Positions 46,864 through 57,217 are shown, counted from the stretch's first letter. The stretch: 64,000 nucleotides of DNA from Pseudomonas sp. N3-W (GCF_024970185.1 NZ_CP103965.1:3158001-3222000), one strand, 5' to 3'. Program-made: numbers and translations. Notes: generated by a model not told the origin, from the sequence alone.

Positions 46864-48854
46864 CAGCGCTTGTCCGCGATTTCGAGCATGGCTTCACGCA
46901 GGAAGAAGTCCAGCGTGTTGCCGATGGTTTCGCTCATTTCAACGGTCGGTTCCCAATCCAGCAGACGCTTGGCGTTGGCAATGCTTGGCTTGCGGTGTTC
47001 CACGTCCTGGTAACCGGCACCGTAGAACGCCTTGCTTTCCACGTCGCGGAAACCGGCGAACGGAGGGAAGTTGGCGCGCAGTGGGTGCGCTTCGAACTGA
47101 CGCAGCAGCTCTTCGCCCAGCTGACGAATGCTGGCTTCGTTTTCCGGGTTGCCGATGTTGATGATCTGACCGTTGCAGGCGTCGTTTTCGTTGTCGACGA
47201 TGCGTGCCAGGGCTTCAATGCCGTCAGCGATGTCAGTGAAGCAGCGTTTTTGTTCGCCACCGTCGAACAGGCGGATCGGCGTACCTTCAACCAAGTTCAG
47301 GATCAGCTGGGTGATGGCGCGGGAGCTGCCGATACGGGCCGAATCCAGACGGTCCAGACGCGGGCCCATCCAGTTGAATGGACGGAACAGGGTGAAGTTC
47401 AGGCCCTTGGCGCCGTAAGCCCAGATCACGCGGTCGAGCAGTTGCTTGGAGACCGAGTAGATCCAGCGCTGCTTGTTGATCGGGCCAACAATCAGGTTCG
47501 AAGTGTCTTCGTCAAAGTTCTTGTCCTGGCACATGCCATAGACTTCGGAGGTCGACGGGAAAATCACGCGCTTGTTGTACTTGACGCAGTAGCGAACCAG
47601 TTTCAGGTTCTCTTCGAAGTCCAGCTCGAATACACGCAGCGGGTTGCGGGTGTATTCGATTGGCGTCGCGATGGCCACCAGCGGCAGGACCACGTCGCAC
47701 TTCTTGATGTGATATTCGATCCACTCGGAGTGAATGCTGATATCGCCTTCCACGAAATGGAAGTTCGGATGGCTGCGCAGGCGCTCGATGGCGTCGGAGC
47801 CGATGTCCAGGCCATAGACGTCGTATTTGTCGTCACGCAGCAGGCGCTCGGACAAGTGGTTGCCGATGAAACCGTTGACGCCCAGGATCAGCACGCGGGT
47901 GCGACGTGGGGTACGGCCGGATTCAGCGCCGCGCAGTACGGAGCCGTCTACCAGACCCAGTTCGGCGGCCAGTTGCGGGCCACTGAGGAACAGGCCGTTG
48001 TCGTTACGCTGACCGGAGGTAATGATCAGCGAGTCTTCGCCGCAAGCGATGCGCAGCGGGTCGACGCTGATCACACGGCCAGGTGCCTGACCTTCGTTGC
48101 CCTTGGCGACTTCGGCGCTCCAGACAATCAGTTTGTGCTCGCCCACGGCGCAGAACGCACCCGGGTACGGCTGGGTAACGGCACGCACCAGGTTGAACAG
48201 CTCTTCAGCCGGTTTCTTCCAGACCAGTTTGCCGTCAGCCGGGGTGCGGCGACCGTATACGCTGGCTTTGGACTCGTCCTGGGCGGTTTCGGTGATTTTG
48301 CCTTGCAGCAGGGTCGGCAGGGTGTCACGCAGCAGGGAAGCGGCGGCTTCGCGCAGCTTGCTGTGCAGGGTCAGGGCGGTGTCGGCGCGGTCGATGGCGA
48401 CACGGTGCTGGGCAATGATTGCGCCGGCATCGGCACGCTTGACCATGCGGTGCAGGGTCACGCCGGTTTCGGTTTCGCCTTTGACCAGTACCCAGTTGGC
48501 CGGTGCGCGACCACGGTAGGTTGGCAGCAGCGAACCGTGCAGGTTGAACGCGCCTTTGCTGGCGGTGGCCAGCAGTGGCTCGCTCAGCAGGTTGCGGTAG
48601 TAGAAGGAAAAAATGTACTCAGGGTTGAGCTTGGCAATGCGCTCGATCCACAGCGGGTGGTTGACGTCTTCCGGGGCGTGTACCGGGATGCCTTTGCGAG
48701 CGCACAGCTGCGCAACGGAGCCGTAGAAGGCGTTTTCCTTCGGATCATCGGCGTGGGTGAAGACCGCACCGATTTCGAAACCTGCGTTTAACAGGGCTTC
48801 AATGCCGGCAATGCCGATATCGTGGTAGGCGAAGACAACTGCTTTTGCGCTCAT
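46863..48854 (-). CDS. arnA: Bifunctional UDP-Ara4N formyltransferase / UDP-glucuronate decarboxylase ArnA
   Basis: A 663-residue two-domain enzyme. The N-terminal formyltransferase (1-300) has [18 protein letters not shown] with the catalytic Asn and His. The C-terminal oxidative decarboxylase (about 315-663) is an extended SDR with [25 protein letters not shown] (catalytic Ser and Glu) and [14 protein letters not shown] (Tyr and Lys). The last base of its stop is shared with the arnD start. Confidence 0.96.
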   Translation of the reverse strand: MSAKAVVFAYHDIGIAGIEALLNAGFEIGAVFTHADDPKENAFYGSVAQLCARKGIPVHAPEDVNHPLWIERIAKLNPEYIFSFYYRNLLSEPLLATASKGAFNLHGSLLPTYRGRAPANWVLVKGETETGVTLHRMVKRADAGAIIAQHRVAIDRADTALTLHSKLREAAASLLRDTLPTLLQGKITETAQDESKASVYGRRTPADGKLVWKKPAEELFNLVRAVTQPYPGAFCAVGEHKLIVWSAEVAKGNEGQAPGRVISVDPLRIACGEDSLIITSGQRNDNGLFLSGPQLAAELGLVDGSVLRGAESGRTPRRTRVLILGVNGFIGNHLSERLLRDDKYDVYGLDIGSDAIERLRSHPNFHFVEGDISIHSEWIEYHIKKCDVVLPLVAIATPIEYTRNPLRVFELDFEENLKLVRYCVKYNKRVIFPSTSEVYGMCQDKNFDEDTSNLIVGPINKQRWIYSVSKQLLDRVIWAYGAKGLNFTLFRPFNWMGPRLDRLDSARIGSSRAITQLILNLVEGTPIRLFDGGEQKRCFTDIADGIEALARIVDNENDACNGQIINIGNPENEASIRQLGEELLRQFEAHPLRANFPPFAGFRDVESKAFYGAGYQDVEHRKPSIANAKRLLDWEPTVEMSETIGNTLDFFLREAMLEIADKR

Positions 48855-49870
48855 GAGTGAACCTGATCTGAAGAAGTGGAAGTGAGACCGTCTACGGTAA
48901 CAACGGGAGCAGGGGAGGCGGGCTGGTTACGCAGGACCTTCTCGATGAAGAACCGCGGGCGTGCCCGGACATCGCTGTACATGCGGCCCAGGTATTCACC
49001 CAGAAGGCCCATGCCGATGAATTGACCGCCAGTGAAAACGAACAGCACGGCGAACAGTACGAATGTACCGCCGCCCGCCCAGCCGGCACCGAAGGCCAGG
49101 CGCAGGACAATCAGCGCGATGGCGAACAGCACACCCAGACCGGCCATCGCGAAGCCGACGATGCTCAGCAGACGCAGCGGCGTGGTGGTCATGCAGGTGA
49201 CCAGGTCAAACATCAGGTTGACCAGTCGCATCGGGCTGTACTTGGATTCGCCGTGTTCACGCTCGGCGTGCATCACCAGGATTTCCGTGGTGTGGCGCGC
49301 AAAGCTGTTGGCCAGAATCGGGATAAAGGTGCTGCGTTCGCGGCAGGCGAGCATGGCGTCGACGATGGTGCGGCGGTAAGCACGCAGCATGCAGCCGTAG
49401 TCGCTCATGGCCACACCGGTGGAACGCTGCACGGCGAGGTTGATCAGTTTCGACGGCCAGCGACGCAGGGCCGAGTCCTGACGGTTGTTGCGCACGGTGG
49501 CAACCACGTCATAGCCGAGCTCGGCCTGGGCCACCAGGCGCGGGATTTCTTCCGGCGGGTTTTGCAGGTCGGCGTCGAGGGTGATCACCACGTCGCCCTT
49601 GCACTGCTCAAAACCGGCCATGATTGCCGCGTGCTGTCCGTAGTTGCGGTTCAGAATCACCGCCACCACGCAGCTGCCTTCGCGAGCGGCGGCGTCTTCA
49701 AGCAGTTGCGCCGAACTGTCACGGCTGCCGTCGTCAACCAGCACGATTTCGTACTCGTGGTTGAGTTGCGCGCAGGCTGCTTCAGTACGACGCAGCAGCT
49801 CTGGCAGGCTGTCTTCTTCGTTGTAGACCGGTATGACGATCGACACGCATTTGATTGGATAAGGTTTCAA
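48851..49870 (-). CDS. arnC: Undecaprenyl phosphate Ara4FN transferase ArnC
   Basis: A 339-residue family-2 glycosyltransferase that joins Ara4FN to undecaprenyl phosphate at the inner face of the membrane. It has [26 protein letters not shown], the DxD-type [12 protein letters not shown] and two C-terminal membrane helices (about 235-295). Overlaps arnB by four bases. Confidence 0.95.
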   Translation of the reverse strand: MKPYPIKCVSIVIPVYNEEDSLPELLRRTEAACAQLNHEYEIVLVDDGSRDSSAQLLEDAAAREGSCVVAVILNRNYGQHAAIMAGFEQCKGDVVITLDADLQNPPEEIPRLVAQAELGYDVVATVRNNRQDSALRRWPSKLINLAVQRSTGVAMSDYGCMLRAYRRTIVDAMLACRERSTFIPILANSFARHTTEILVMHAEREHGESKYSPMRLVNLMFDLVTCMTTTPLRLLSIVGFAMAGLGVLFAIALIVLRLAFGAGWAGGGTFVLFAVLFVFTGGQFIGMGLLGEYLGRMYSDVRARPRFFIEKVLRNQPASPAPVVTVDGLTSTSSDQVHS

Positions 49871-51015
49871 AGGCTTCTGTCCATAATGGTTTCGATGGCG
49901 CCGACCACACGGTCAACGTCATCGGTGGTCATGTCGGGGAACAATGGGATCGAGCATAGCCGTGCCGAGTTCCATTCGGTATTGGGCAAGTAGATGTTCG
50001 GGAAGCGCTGACGATAATAGGTATGCAGATGCGTGGCAATAAAATGGATTCCTGTGCCGATATTCTGCTCCTGCAAAGCTTTCATGAACGCTTCACGGTC
50101 CAGTCCGCAACGTTCGGCGTCGATGCGCAGGATGAACAGGTGCCAGGCATGCTGTTGCGCATGTGTCGGAATGGCCAGCGGTTGTACCGGCGAGCCTTCC
50201 AGGCGTTGCAGGTAGTGCTGGGCCAGTTTGGTGCGTTTGGCGTTGATGTCGTTCAGACGCTCCAGTTGCACCAGGGCAATGGCGGCGTTGATGTCGGAGA
50301 GGTTGTATTTGAAGCCGGGTTCCATGACCTGGGCCTGCGGCTTGCGCCCACCGGTCAGCCGGTCGTAAGCGTCAACGCCCAGACCGTGGAACTTGAGCAT
50401 GCGCACGCGGTTGGCCAGCGCTTGATCATCGGTAACGAACATCGCGCCTTCGGCGCAGGTCATGTTCTTGATCGCGTGGAACGAGAAAATCGCCGTGCCC
50501 TGGGAGCCGACATGACGACCTTTGTAAAAGGTGCCGGCTGCATGGGCGGCGTCTTCGATCACCGGGATGCCGTGCTTGTCGGCCAACGCGTAGAGCGGGT
50601 CGAGGTCGAAGGCGGCGCCGGCGTAGTGCACCGGGATGATCGCTTTGGTACGAGGCGTGATGGCCGCTTCGATGCTGGCGAGGTCGCTCATCAGCGTGTC
50701 GCGGTCGACATCGACAAACACCGGCGTCGCGCCGAGCAGACAGATCATGTTGGCCGTGGAGACCCAGGTCTGGGACGGCGTAATGACTTCGTCCCCGGGA
50801 CCGATGCCCAGGGCCAGCAGGGTGATGTGCATGCCACCAGTGGCCGAAGACAAGGCCACGGCATGACGGCAGCCGACATAGGCGGCGAACTGCTCTTCCA
50901 GAGCCTGATTTTTAGGCCCGGTGGTGATCCAGCCGGAGCGGAGTACCTGCTCTACAGCTGCTATTTCTTCATCGCCGATACTGGGGCGCGAGAAGGGGAG
51001 AAAAGCCTGACTCAT
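49867..51015 (-). CDS. arnB: UDP-Ara4O aminotransferase ArnB
   Basis: PLP-dependent aminotransferase of 382 residues that makes UDP-Ara4N with glutamate as amino donor. The PLP-binding Lys is in [16 protein letters not shown], and [20 protein letters not shown] and [11 protein letters not shown] are typical of the family. It is the first gene of the operon, with GAGGTCCCC before the ATG. No clear PmrA or PhoP box is seen upstream. Confidence 0.95.
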   Translation of the reverse strand: MSQAFLPFSRPSIGDEEIAAVEQVLRSGWITTGPKNQALEEQFAAYVGCRHAVALSSATGGMHITLLALGIGPGDEVITPSQTWVSTANMICLLGATPVFVDVDRDTLMSDLASIEAAITPRTKAIIPVHYAGAAFDLDPLYALADKHGIPVIEDAAHAAGTFYKGRHVGSQGTAIFSFHAIKNMTCAEGAMFVTDDQALANRVRMLKFHGLGVDAYDRLTGGRKPQAQVMEPGFKYNLSDINAAIALVQLERLNDINAKRTKLAQHYLQRLEGSPVQPLAIPTHAQQHAWHLFILRIDAERCGLDREAFMKALQEQNIGTGIHFIATHLHTYYRQRFPNIYLPNTEWNSARLCSIPLFPDMTTDDVDRVVGAIETIMDRSL

Positions 51016-51397
51016 GGGGACCTCGGGGCCGGAACATCAACAATTTTCGGGTATAGAGCCTTGGATCCACATTAAGCGTAGACGCTAAAACGGAAGCTGC
51101 ATCAATTAGTTACAGGGTAAATGTGACAAAATTCGTGGATTGACTTGTCGGTCCTTGAACGTCAGGTTGGGGGGGATGGACATGGCTTGCTCAATGGCGC
51201 CGAGATTAAGACTAAAAATGTGAAAGGGACATGAAAAAGCGGTGGCCGATTCGTTTTTCTGCGCTCCAGACAGCAATAGTTCAGACTTCTGCCAATTTTT
51301 GTTACTTATCCGGGTCATTTTGCGATGGATTGCTTTGGAGGCCGTGCGTCACCTCTTTGATCGTTGCGTTGAATCGTTTTCATTCAGGACTGTTCGT
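51016..51397. promoter_or_regulatory. 382-base divergent region of arnB and the recombinase, with a palindrome
   Basis: AGCGT (51075-51079) and ACGCT (51082-51086) form an inverted repeat with a 2-base centre, within near-palindromic TTAAGCGTAGACGCTAAA. On the minus strand a CTTAAT half-site lies just downstream of it and TATACC 15 bases further, which could be the arn promoter. A second PmrA half-site at the required spacing is missing. Confidence 0.45.
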
Positions 51398-52336
51398 TTG
51401 ACTGACTTACCCGCTATCGACCCCGTGGCTGCCAAAGCCAACCCATTGACCCTCTATCTGGCACGTCTGGCGCCTTCCAGCCAGTTGACCATGCGCTATG
51501 TGTTGCAGGACGCCGCTGACCGGCTGGGATTCGACGAGATCAATATCGAGGAAATTCCCTGGCATCAACTTCAGCCGGAAGACGTCATCGCGTTGGTGGC
51601 GACCTTGCGCACCGATGGTTATGCGCCCAATACCTCTTCGTTGTACGTGAATGCGGTGCGCGGGGTGATGAACGAAGCCTGGCGCATGAGCCTGATCAAT
51701 CAGGAACACCTGTTGAAAATGCGCTCGGTCAAAGGCATTGCCGGCACGCGGCTGTCCCAGGGACGCAATCTCAAGCGCACGCTGATTCAGGAATTGATGG
51801 CGGTGTGCGCGGCGGATCCGCGGCCCCAGGGCCTGCGGGACGCGGCAATCATTGCGGTGCTGTACGGTTCAGGCATGCGCAAGTCGGAATCGGTAAACCT
51901 GGACCTCAATCAGCTGGATTTCACCGAGCGCAGCTTGCGGATCACCGCCAAGGGTAATAAACAGCTGATCAAGTACGCCCCGGCCTGGGCGTTTGAAAAG
52001 CTGCAAGCATGGCTGGAACTGCGGCGCAGTCAGCTCGGCGAAGGCATCGAGGACGATCCGTTCCTGTTCAACCGCATTCGTCGCGGCAGCCACATTACTC
52101 GCGAGCGCATCACCAAACATGCGATCTATTACATCGCCCGCCAGCGTGGTGCGCAGGTCGGGGTGAAGATCATGCCCCACGATTTCCGGCGCTCGTTCAT
52201 CACTCGGGTCATCGAAGAGCATGACCTGTCGATCGCCCAGAAACTGGCGCACCACAGCAACATCCAGACCACCGCCAACTACGATGTGCGTGATGACAAT
52301 GAGCGGCGCCGGGCAGTGGATCGCTTCGATCTTTGA
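51398..52336 (+). CDS. Tyrosine-type site-specific recombinase/integrase, TTG start
   Basis: A 312-residue recombinase of the phage-integrase fold. The catalytic set is visible: Arg in GSGMRKSESVNL, HDFRR (His and Arg), AHHSN (His) and the Tyr nucleophile in TTANYDVRDDNERR. The N-terminal half has the SAM-like core-binding domain (NTSSLYVNAVRGVMNEAW). The TTG at 51398 is chosen because AGGA lies 8 bases upstream; the frame is open back to 51242 and a GTG at 51344 is possible. No attachment repeats, excisionase or phage genes surround it. Confidence 0.85.
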   Translation: MTDLPAIDPVAAKANPLTLYLARLAPSSQLTMRYVLQDAADRLGFDEINIEEIPWHQLQPEDVIALVATLRTDGYAPNTSSLYVNAVRGVMNEAWRMSLINQEHLLKMRSVKGIAGTRLSQGRNLKRTLIQELMAVCAADPRPQGLRDAAIIAVLYGSGMRKSESVNLDLNQLDFTERSLRITAKGNKQLIKYAPAWAFEKLQAWLELRRSQLGEGIEDDPFLFNRIRRGSHITRERITKHAIYYIARQRGAQVGVKIMPHDFRRSFITRVIEEHDLSIAQKLAHHSNIQTTANYDVRDDNERRRAVDRFDL

Positions 52337-52346
52337 TGCCCGCTGA

Positions 52347-52387
52347 ATAAAAGCGCAGGAGCTGCCGCAGCCGGCGGCAGCTCCTGC
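52347..52387 (-). terminator. Terminator of the GT39-type gene at 52401-53930
   Basis: GCAGGAGCTGCCGC (52355-52368) pairs with GCGGCAGCTCCTGC (52374-52387) across AGCCG; on the minus strand it runs into CTTTTATT. It lies between two convergent genes. Confidence 0.8.
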
Positions 52388-52400
52388 GGCGCAGATTTAT

Positions 52401-53930
52401 TCAGGGGTTAGGAATAAACGCCACGCTCTGGTCTTCCCGGCCATGGAACATGCGCTGGCCGTTGGTAGGTGTGGTGGTGATGACTTGATGGTCTGCACTC
52501 AGGTAGTCCAGCGGCACCGCTTCGCCAGTGCGGTATTGGGCCACAATGATGGTGCGTTTCGGATCCCAGTGTTCACCGCTGGTGGTCTCCAGCCATTTCA
52601 TCAGTCCGGCGCTGTCGCCAGTGCGCGGGAACTCCTGGCTTTCCTGTACGTAGTAGAACGGTGTACCACCGGTTTGCAGGTACATCGGCACTTTGTTGTC
52701 GACTTCAATCATGACCATGCGCCACTCGTTCAACGGCGCACGTTTGCTCGCTTCAAGTTTGACGGTGTCACCGAATGCAATCGCGCCGCCACCGCCATTG
52801 GTCCAGGGATAGATAACGCCCAGTATCGCCACCAACAACACAGTGGCCGCACCAAAGCCGATTTTCCAGCCTTTACCCCCAAACCGGCCTTGCGCGTTGC
52901 GTTCAGCGAACCGTCGGGTCAGCCACCAGGCGCCGAGCAGTTGTGCGAAAGGCACCAATGGCAGCACGTAATAGCTGCGACGGCTGCCGCTGGCGGTGAA
53001 AAACACCATCAACAGGCCCAAGCCCCAGATCAGCCAGCGGGTATTGGGTTCAATAGTGCGCCAATTGCGCGCCGCGACCCACAACGCGAGCAGCCAGCAC
53101 GGCGCCCACGGCAAGGTGTAGACCGGCAGGTAAATCAGGTAGGTGTAAATTGGACCGAACTGATCGAATGGCTGGAAGAAGCGCACCACGTTTTCGCGCA
53201 GTACCAGACCCAATCCGCTTTGACCGTAGGTCGGCGCGCCATAGAAGTGGGACAGGACAAACGGCGTCATATAGAACGCGCCGGCAATCACCAGCGCTAC
53301 GCACAGTCGCAGATTGAGGTGACGTTTCCAGCGACCCTCCTGCAACAAATGCGGCAACAGCAGCAGCCCCGGCAGAATGAAACCGATCAGGCCCTTGAGC
53401 AGCGAGGTCAGGGACAGCAGCAGGAAAAAAACCAGATAGCGCGTCAGCCGAGTGTCGTCCGGTCCGCGCCAGTACCACCATACGGCGGCGAGTACGCCGC
53501 ACACAGTCAGGATGTCGGCCGTGGCAACCCGCGCCCAGAAAATGAAATAGAACGTGGTCGCCAGCATCCAGCCGGCAATCAGCCCGGTGCCTTTGCGGAA
53601 CAACTGCTCACCGAGCAGGTACACCAGCCACACGCTGAGCCAGGCGGAAAGCACCGAGGACAAACGCAGCGACCAGTGTCCCAGTTCGCCTCCGGCGAGC
53701 CAGGCCGTGGCGGTAATCAGCCAGTAGGAGGGCAGGGGTTTGTCGTAGTACGTCATGCCCTTGAGATAAGGGTCGAAGTAATCGCCGCTCTGGAGCATCT
53801 GCAGGGCAATGTTGGCCCAGCGGGTTTCCGCTCCCCACAGCTCACGCGAGCCCAGCCCCAAACACAACATCAGGGCGGTCGCGCCCAGCAGGAGCCATAA
53901 CGCACCCCTGTCACTTGCCCAGAACTTCAT
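52401..53930 (-). CDS. GT39-type membrane glycosyltransferase
   Basis: A 509-residue polytopic protein with about eleven helices and a soluble C-terminal domain (from about 390). The first periplasmic loop reads ELWGAETRWANIALQML followed by GMTYYDKPLPSYWL, which aligns with ArnT's PDETRYA...[11 protein letters not shown], but the catalytic Asp position is Ala. It may use another base or have a different role. It stands alone on the minus strand between the recombinase and arnT2; acceptor unknown. Confidence 0.82.
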   Translation of the reverse strand: MKFWASDRGALWLLLGATALMLCLGLGSRELWGAETRWANIALQMLQSGDYFDPYLKGMTYYDKPLPSYWLITATAWLAGGELGHWSLRLSSVLSAWLSVWLVYLLGEQLFRKGTGLIAGWMLATTFYFIFWARVATADILTVCGVLAAVWWYWRGPDDTRLTRYLVFFLLLSLTSLLKGLIGFILPGLLLLPHLLQEGRWKRHLNLRLCVALVIAGAFYMTPFVLSHFYGAPTYGQSGLGLVLRENVVRFFQPFDQFGPIYTYLIYLPVYTLPWAPCWLLALWVAARNWRTIEPNTRWLIWGLGLLMVFFTASGSRRSYYVLPLVPFAQLLGAWWLTRRFAERNAQGRFGGKGWKIGFGAATVLLVAILGVIYPWTNGGGGAIAFGDTVKLEASKRAPLNEWRMVMIEVDNKVPMYLQTGGTPFYYVQESQEFPRTGDSAGLMKWLETTSGEHWDPKRTIIVAQYRTGEAVPLDYLSADHQVITTTPTNGQRMFHGREDQSVAFIPNP

Positions 53931-53975
53931 TGAGGTTTTTTTCCTGTGTCAGCGTTTTAAGACGCGGGCGCAAAC

Positions 53976-54067
53976 CTGTGGGAGCGAGCCTGCTCGCGAA
54001 GGGTGAATATCAGTCAACATTGGGTTAACTGACACACCGCATTCGCGAGCAGGCTCGCTCCCACAAG
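53976..54067. repeat. REP pair (inverted)
   Basis: TGTGGGAGCGAGCCTGCTCGCGAA (53976 on) faces TTCGCGAGCAGGCTCGCTCCCACA (to 54065), between the GT39-type gene and the second arnT. Confidence 0.88.
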
Positions 54068-54095
54068 GGTTATGTGCTCATTTCAGTCATGCGGC

Positions 54096-55820
54096 TCAAG
54101 GCCGGCTTTGCGGGAAGATCAGGATCTCCAGATTGCCACGCTGGTAGCGCTTGCCATCCACCGGCAACATCGCGACCTCCTGGACTTCCTGCACGCTGTT
54201 GACGCGCATGACCACGCCCACCGCCCCCTTTTTACGGGCCTCGGTCATCCACTCGCCGACGTTTTCCTTGGTGACTTTGCGCGACGCCATGGCCGGGTCA
54301 TCAAGGCCATATTTCAACTCGCCGACAGTGTTAAAGAGATCGACTTGCGGGCGTTTCAGTCGCCACGACAGGGCCGATGCCGCGCCCAGGTCATTACTCA
54401 GCAACGAGGTGGTTTCGCCCAGTGCGTCAATATGCTCGGCAATGAACTGATCCGGCATCTTGCTGTTGACGATCTGCCCAGGCATTGCCGCCGGCAGCAA
54501 AGCCACCAGCAACCAGATACCCAGCGCCGGAGCGGACCACAGCAACAATGGTCGCGAGATTTGCAGGGCGCTGGAGATAATCCAGCCCGCCAACACGATG
54601 TAGGCCAGCGACAGGCTGAACATCTCGGTGTTTTCGTATATTCCCCGGGTGGCCTGGAGATAAATCAGCGCGATCAGCGCCGCGCCGGCCAGTACCACAT
54701 TGAATATGCCATTGACCCGGATCGCCCGACTTTTTGCCTGTTCAAGCAGGCCGACCACGGTGTGGCCCATCAGCAAGGCCAGCGGCAACAGGCACGGCAT
54801 GATGTAGGTCGGCAGCTTGCCTTTGCTCAGGCTGAAGAACGCCAGCGGCAGAACCAGCCAGAGCAACAGGAAACCCATCGCCGGTTGACGCTTGTTTTTC
54901 CAGGCATCGATGAGCGTCGACGGCAGCAGCGCCGCCCATGGCAGGCTCGATGCCGCCAGCAGCGGCAGGTAGAACCACCATGGGCGTGCGTGCTGTGCAT
55001 CATCGGCGGAGAAGCGACGGATGTGTTCATGCCAGAAGAAGAACCGCCAGAAATCCGGTTCCTGATGGTGAATGGCGAGCACCCACGGCAGGGAAACCAG
55101 CGCCGCAACCACCATGGCCACCGGCCCGTAGCGCAACAACTCGCCCAGGCGGCGTTGCCACAGCATGTAGGGCACAGCGATCAGCACCGGCAGCAGCCAG
55201 GCGAGAAACCCCTTGGTCATGAACCCCATGCCGCAGGCGACGCCGAGCATCGCCCAGGCGCCGATTCGTTCACGGGATGAGCGGCTATCGAGGGCAAACC
55301 ACAGCGCCACCAGGCTCAAGTTGACCCACAAGGTGAATTGCGGATCCAGATTGGCGTAGCCCGCCTGACCGGCAACCAGCCCGAAGCTCATGTAAAGCAG
55401 TGCGCAGGCGCCACTCTTGAGCGGGTCGTTCCACAGACGCCGGGCAATCAGGTAGGCCAGCCACACGCTGACCCCGGTGCTCACGGCCGAGGCGATACGC
55501 ACGCCAAACAGGTTATCGCCAAAAATCGCCTGACCGATGGCGATCATCCAGTAACCGGCAATGGGTTTTTCGAAATAGCGGATGCCCATGAAGTGCGGGG
55601 CTACCCAGTTGCCGCTCAGCAGCATTTCCTGGCTGATCTGGCCATAACGGGTTTCGTCGGGGATCCAGAGACCGTGGGTCATCAGTGGCAGCAGATAAAA
55701 CAACACGAACGCCAGCAGCAAGCCGGGAACAATCCAGCGTTCAACGGCGGTTGAGGTTCGGGAGGCGTTGCGGGCCAAAGGGTTGGCAGGGGGAGGCAAT
55801 ATTGTGTGATGGAGCGTCAT
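54096..55820 (-). CDS. arnT: Second ArnT-type lipid A Ara4N transferase
   Basis: A 574-residue GT83 enzyme very similar to the arn-operon copy: [28 protein letters not shown] and [20 protein letters not shown]. Its N-terminus is 24 residues longer, polar and Arg/Pro-containing. All key residues are kept, so it should be active. It is not in the operon and may respond to other signals or act on another site of lipid A. Two ArnT copies are known in some Pseudomonas. Confidence 0.92.
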   Translation of the reverse strand: MTLHHTILPPPANPLARNASRTSTAVERWIVPGLLLAFVLFYLLPLMTHGLWIPDETRYGQISQEMLLSGNWVAPHFMGIRYFEKPIAGYWMIAIGQAIFGDNLFGVRIASAVSTGVSVWLAYLIARRLWNDPLKSGACALLYMSFGLVAGQAGYANLDPQFTLWVNLSLVALWFALDSRSSRERIGAWAMLGVACGMGFMTKGFLAWLLPVLIAVPYMLWQRRLGELLRYGPVAMVVAALVSLPWVLAIHHQEPDFWRFFFWHEHIRRFSADDAQHARPWWFYLPLLAASSLPWAALLPSTLIDAWKNKRQPAMGFLLLWLVLPLAFFSLSKGKLPTYIMPCLLPLALLMGHTVVGLLEQAKSRAIRVNGIFNVVLAGAALIALIYLQATRGIYENTEMFSLSLAYIVLAGWIISSALQISRPLLLWSAPALGIWLLVALLPAAMPGQIVNSKMPDQFIAEHIDALGETTSLLSNDLGAASALSWRLKRPQVDLFNTVGELKYGLDDPAMASRKVTKENVGEWMTEARKKGAVGVVMRVNSVQEVQEVAMLPVDGKRYQRGNLEILIFPQSRP

Positions 55821-56153
55821 GACTCGACCTTAACGCGGTAACGTTACTGGGTTCAGTGCAACAGCTCGGCGCAATCCTGCGAGAGCAGAGCACTGGATTA
55901 AATGAATGCAGGTATGTCGGCAATTGAGGTGCGTGATCTCCCTGATCCGAAGCACTATTAGGCTTACTAGCTGAACGGTTCCTGAAGAATTCAAGCTTGA
56001 AACGAAACCATGTCCAATAATTGAATGAAAAATTTCACTTTAAGCTAAGTTTTTTCGCCGGAAGTTGCATAGCTTGCTATGCAATATTCCTGATGGGTGA
56101 AGCACTCATAATCCGATAATTGACGTTAAAGGTTATAGGTCATTCACCCTCTA
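55821..56153. promoter_or_regulatory. 333-base gap, AT-rich, with a perfect 9-bp inverted repeat
   Basis: No gene is seen. TTGCATAGC (56065-56073) and GCTATGCAA (56076-56084) form a perfect inverted repeat with a 2-base centre, and the surrounding 55970-56140 is AT-rich compared with the genome. It is 245 bases upstream of arnT2 and beyond the end of the Ais-like gene, so it could be an arnT2 operator or the terminator hairpin of the Ais-like gene. Confidence 0.5.
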
Positions 56154-56831
56154 CTACTTCAGTGGTTTTTCACTCAACAGCGAAGACCAGTCACCGGGAT
56201 TCAATATGCCCAGTACTTTAAGTTGGCCGCTGGCACCCATGCTGACGAATAACGAACTGCTGTACTCGCTGGCCGCCGCGTGTTTGAAACCGGTCTGGCG
56301 CTCGAAGTCGCTGATGCAGCCGCTGTGAGTGACCAAGACCATATTGCGTTCGGCAACCTTGTGCGCAATGACGTCGTTACGCAGGGTGTCGCCACAGCTG
56401 CGTAGCCACTCCTGACTGTCCACGTCCTTGCCCACGAGGGCGTCGGCTGTTTGCCGGGTGCGGGTCACTGGGCTGCTGATCACATCGGTTTGCGACATAC
56501 CCAGTCGCGCAAACCCTTGGCCTACTGTGGCGGACGCCTCGTTACCTGATTTGGTGATGCCATCGGCAGGGCCCAGGCAAGGATTGCTGGAGCGATCGCA
56601 GCGCTCGGCATGACGCACCAGAACCACCACCTCACCTGCGCGCCAATGCCGCAACAATTCCTCTTGCGCCTGAGGCCCGGCGGCGGCCAGGTTGATCGGA
56701 GACCTGGGCAACATGAAAAACGCTGTCACCAGGATCGCCACAATCAACACGCCCCCTGCGACAGAAGCCTTGCTGATACGCGATCTCATCCATCGCGGGG
56801 CTGTATTGGCGGGTAATGCGGAGTCGACCAC
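56154..56831 (-). CDS. Ais/PmrG-like LPS core heptose phosphatase (histidine phosphatase family)
   Basis: A 225-residue envelope protein with one membrane-spanning or signal helix (residues 25-41). The phosphatase domain begins VVVLVRHAERCDRSSNPCL, close to E. coli Ais (VVVLFRHAERCDRSTNQCL, from memory). The catalytic His is in RHAE (residue 74) and the second His in LVTHSGCISDF. Ais removes phosphate from heptose II and is next to arn in enterobacteria, matching the setting here. GTG at 56831 is chosen because AGAGG stands 7 bases upstream; the first 50 residues of the longer frame to 56942 look non-coding. Confidence 0.82.
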   Translation of the reverse strand: MVDSALPANTAPRWMRSRISKASVAGGVLIVAILVTAFFMLPRSPINLAAAGPQAQEELLRHWRAGEVVVLVRHAERCDRSSNPCLGPADGITKSGNEASATVGQGFARLGMSQTDVISSPVTRTRQTADALVGKDVDSQEWLRSCGDTLRNDVIAHKVAERNMVLVTHSGCISDFERQTGFKHAAASEYSSSLFVSMGASGQLKVLGILNPGDWSSLLSEKPLK

Positions 56832-57217
56832 GGTCTTGCCTCTTTTTGGAACCGGTACGCTGCGCACGAGGCAGCAGTCGCCGGGAAAGTATCGACGGAA
56901 TCGTAAATGGTTTACTTGCACGGCTAACAATGTCTCGCACACTAAAAGGGCGTGCGTATGAACGGGGTGAAATGGATGTGAAAAATTTGCCTGAACACAC
57001 CTGAATGATTGATGAACGACTTCTGTTTAGTTCTGTTATGCAGAACAGCGTAGTCGCTTCTGGAAGAAGTGAAGGGCGCGCTTGCACATTGATAACAAAA
57101 GAAAAAGAATAGTTATTTCAAACTATTGCGGAGGGCATATCGGGGGTGCGCGAGGGCGGAGCAAGCGCCCGTACTCGACGTGTGACCACTGCGCGTTTGA
57201 ACCGGCGAAGACGATTT
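56832..57217. other. 386-base gap between pqiC and the Ais-like gene
   Basis: I see no gene. GTTCTG (57030-57035) and CAGAAC (57041-57046) form a short inverted repeat with a 5-base centre. The region should hold the promoter of the Ais-like gene and the end of the pqi transcript. Confidence 0.45.

Noticed and set aside
46995..48791. Nearly 600-codon plus-strand open frame opposite arnA
   Set aside because: ArnA has all catalytic residues on the other strand; the frame is an antisense shadow.
51016..51110. PmrA box upstream of arnB
   Set aside because: Only one CTTAAT half-site is present; no second half-site five bases away could be found.
51242..57000. Complete integrated island with the recombinase
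   Set aside because: No flanking direct repeats, tRNA end, or mobility genes besides the recombinase were visible.
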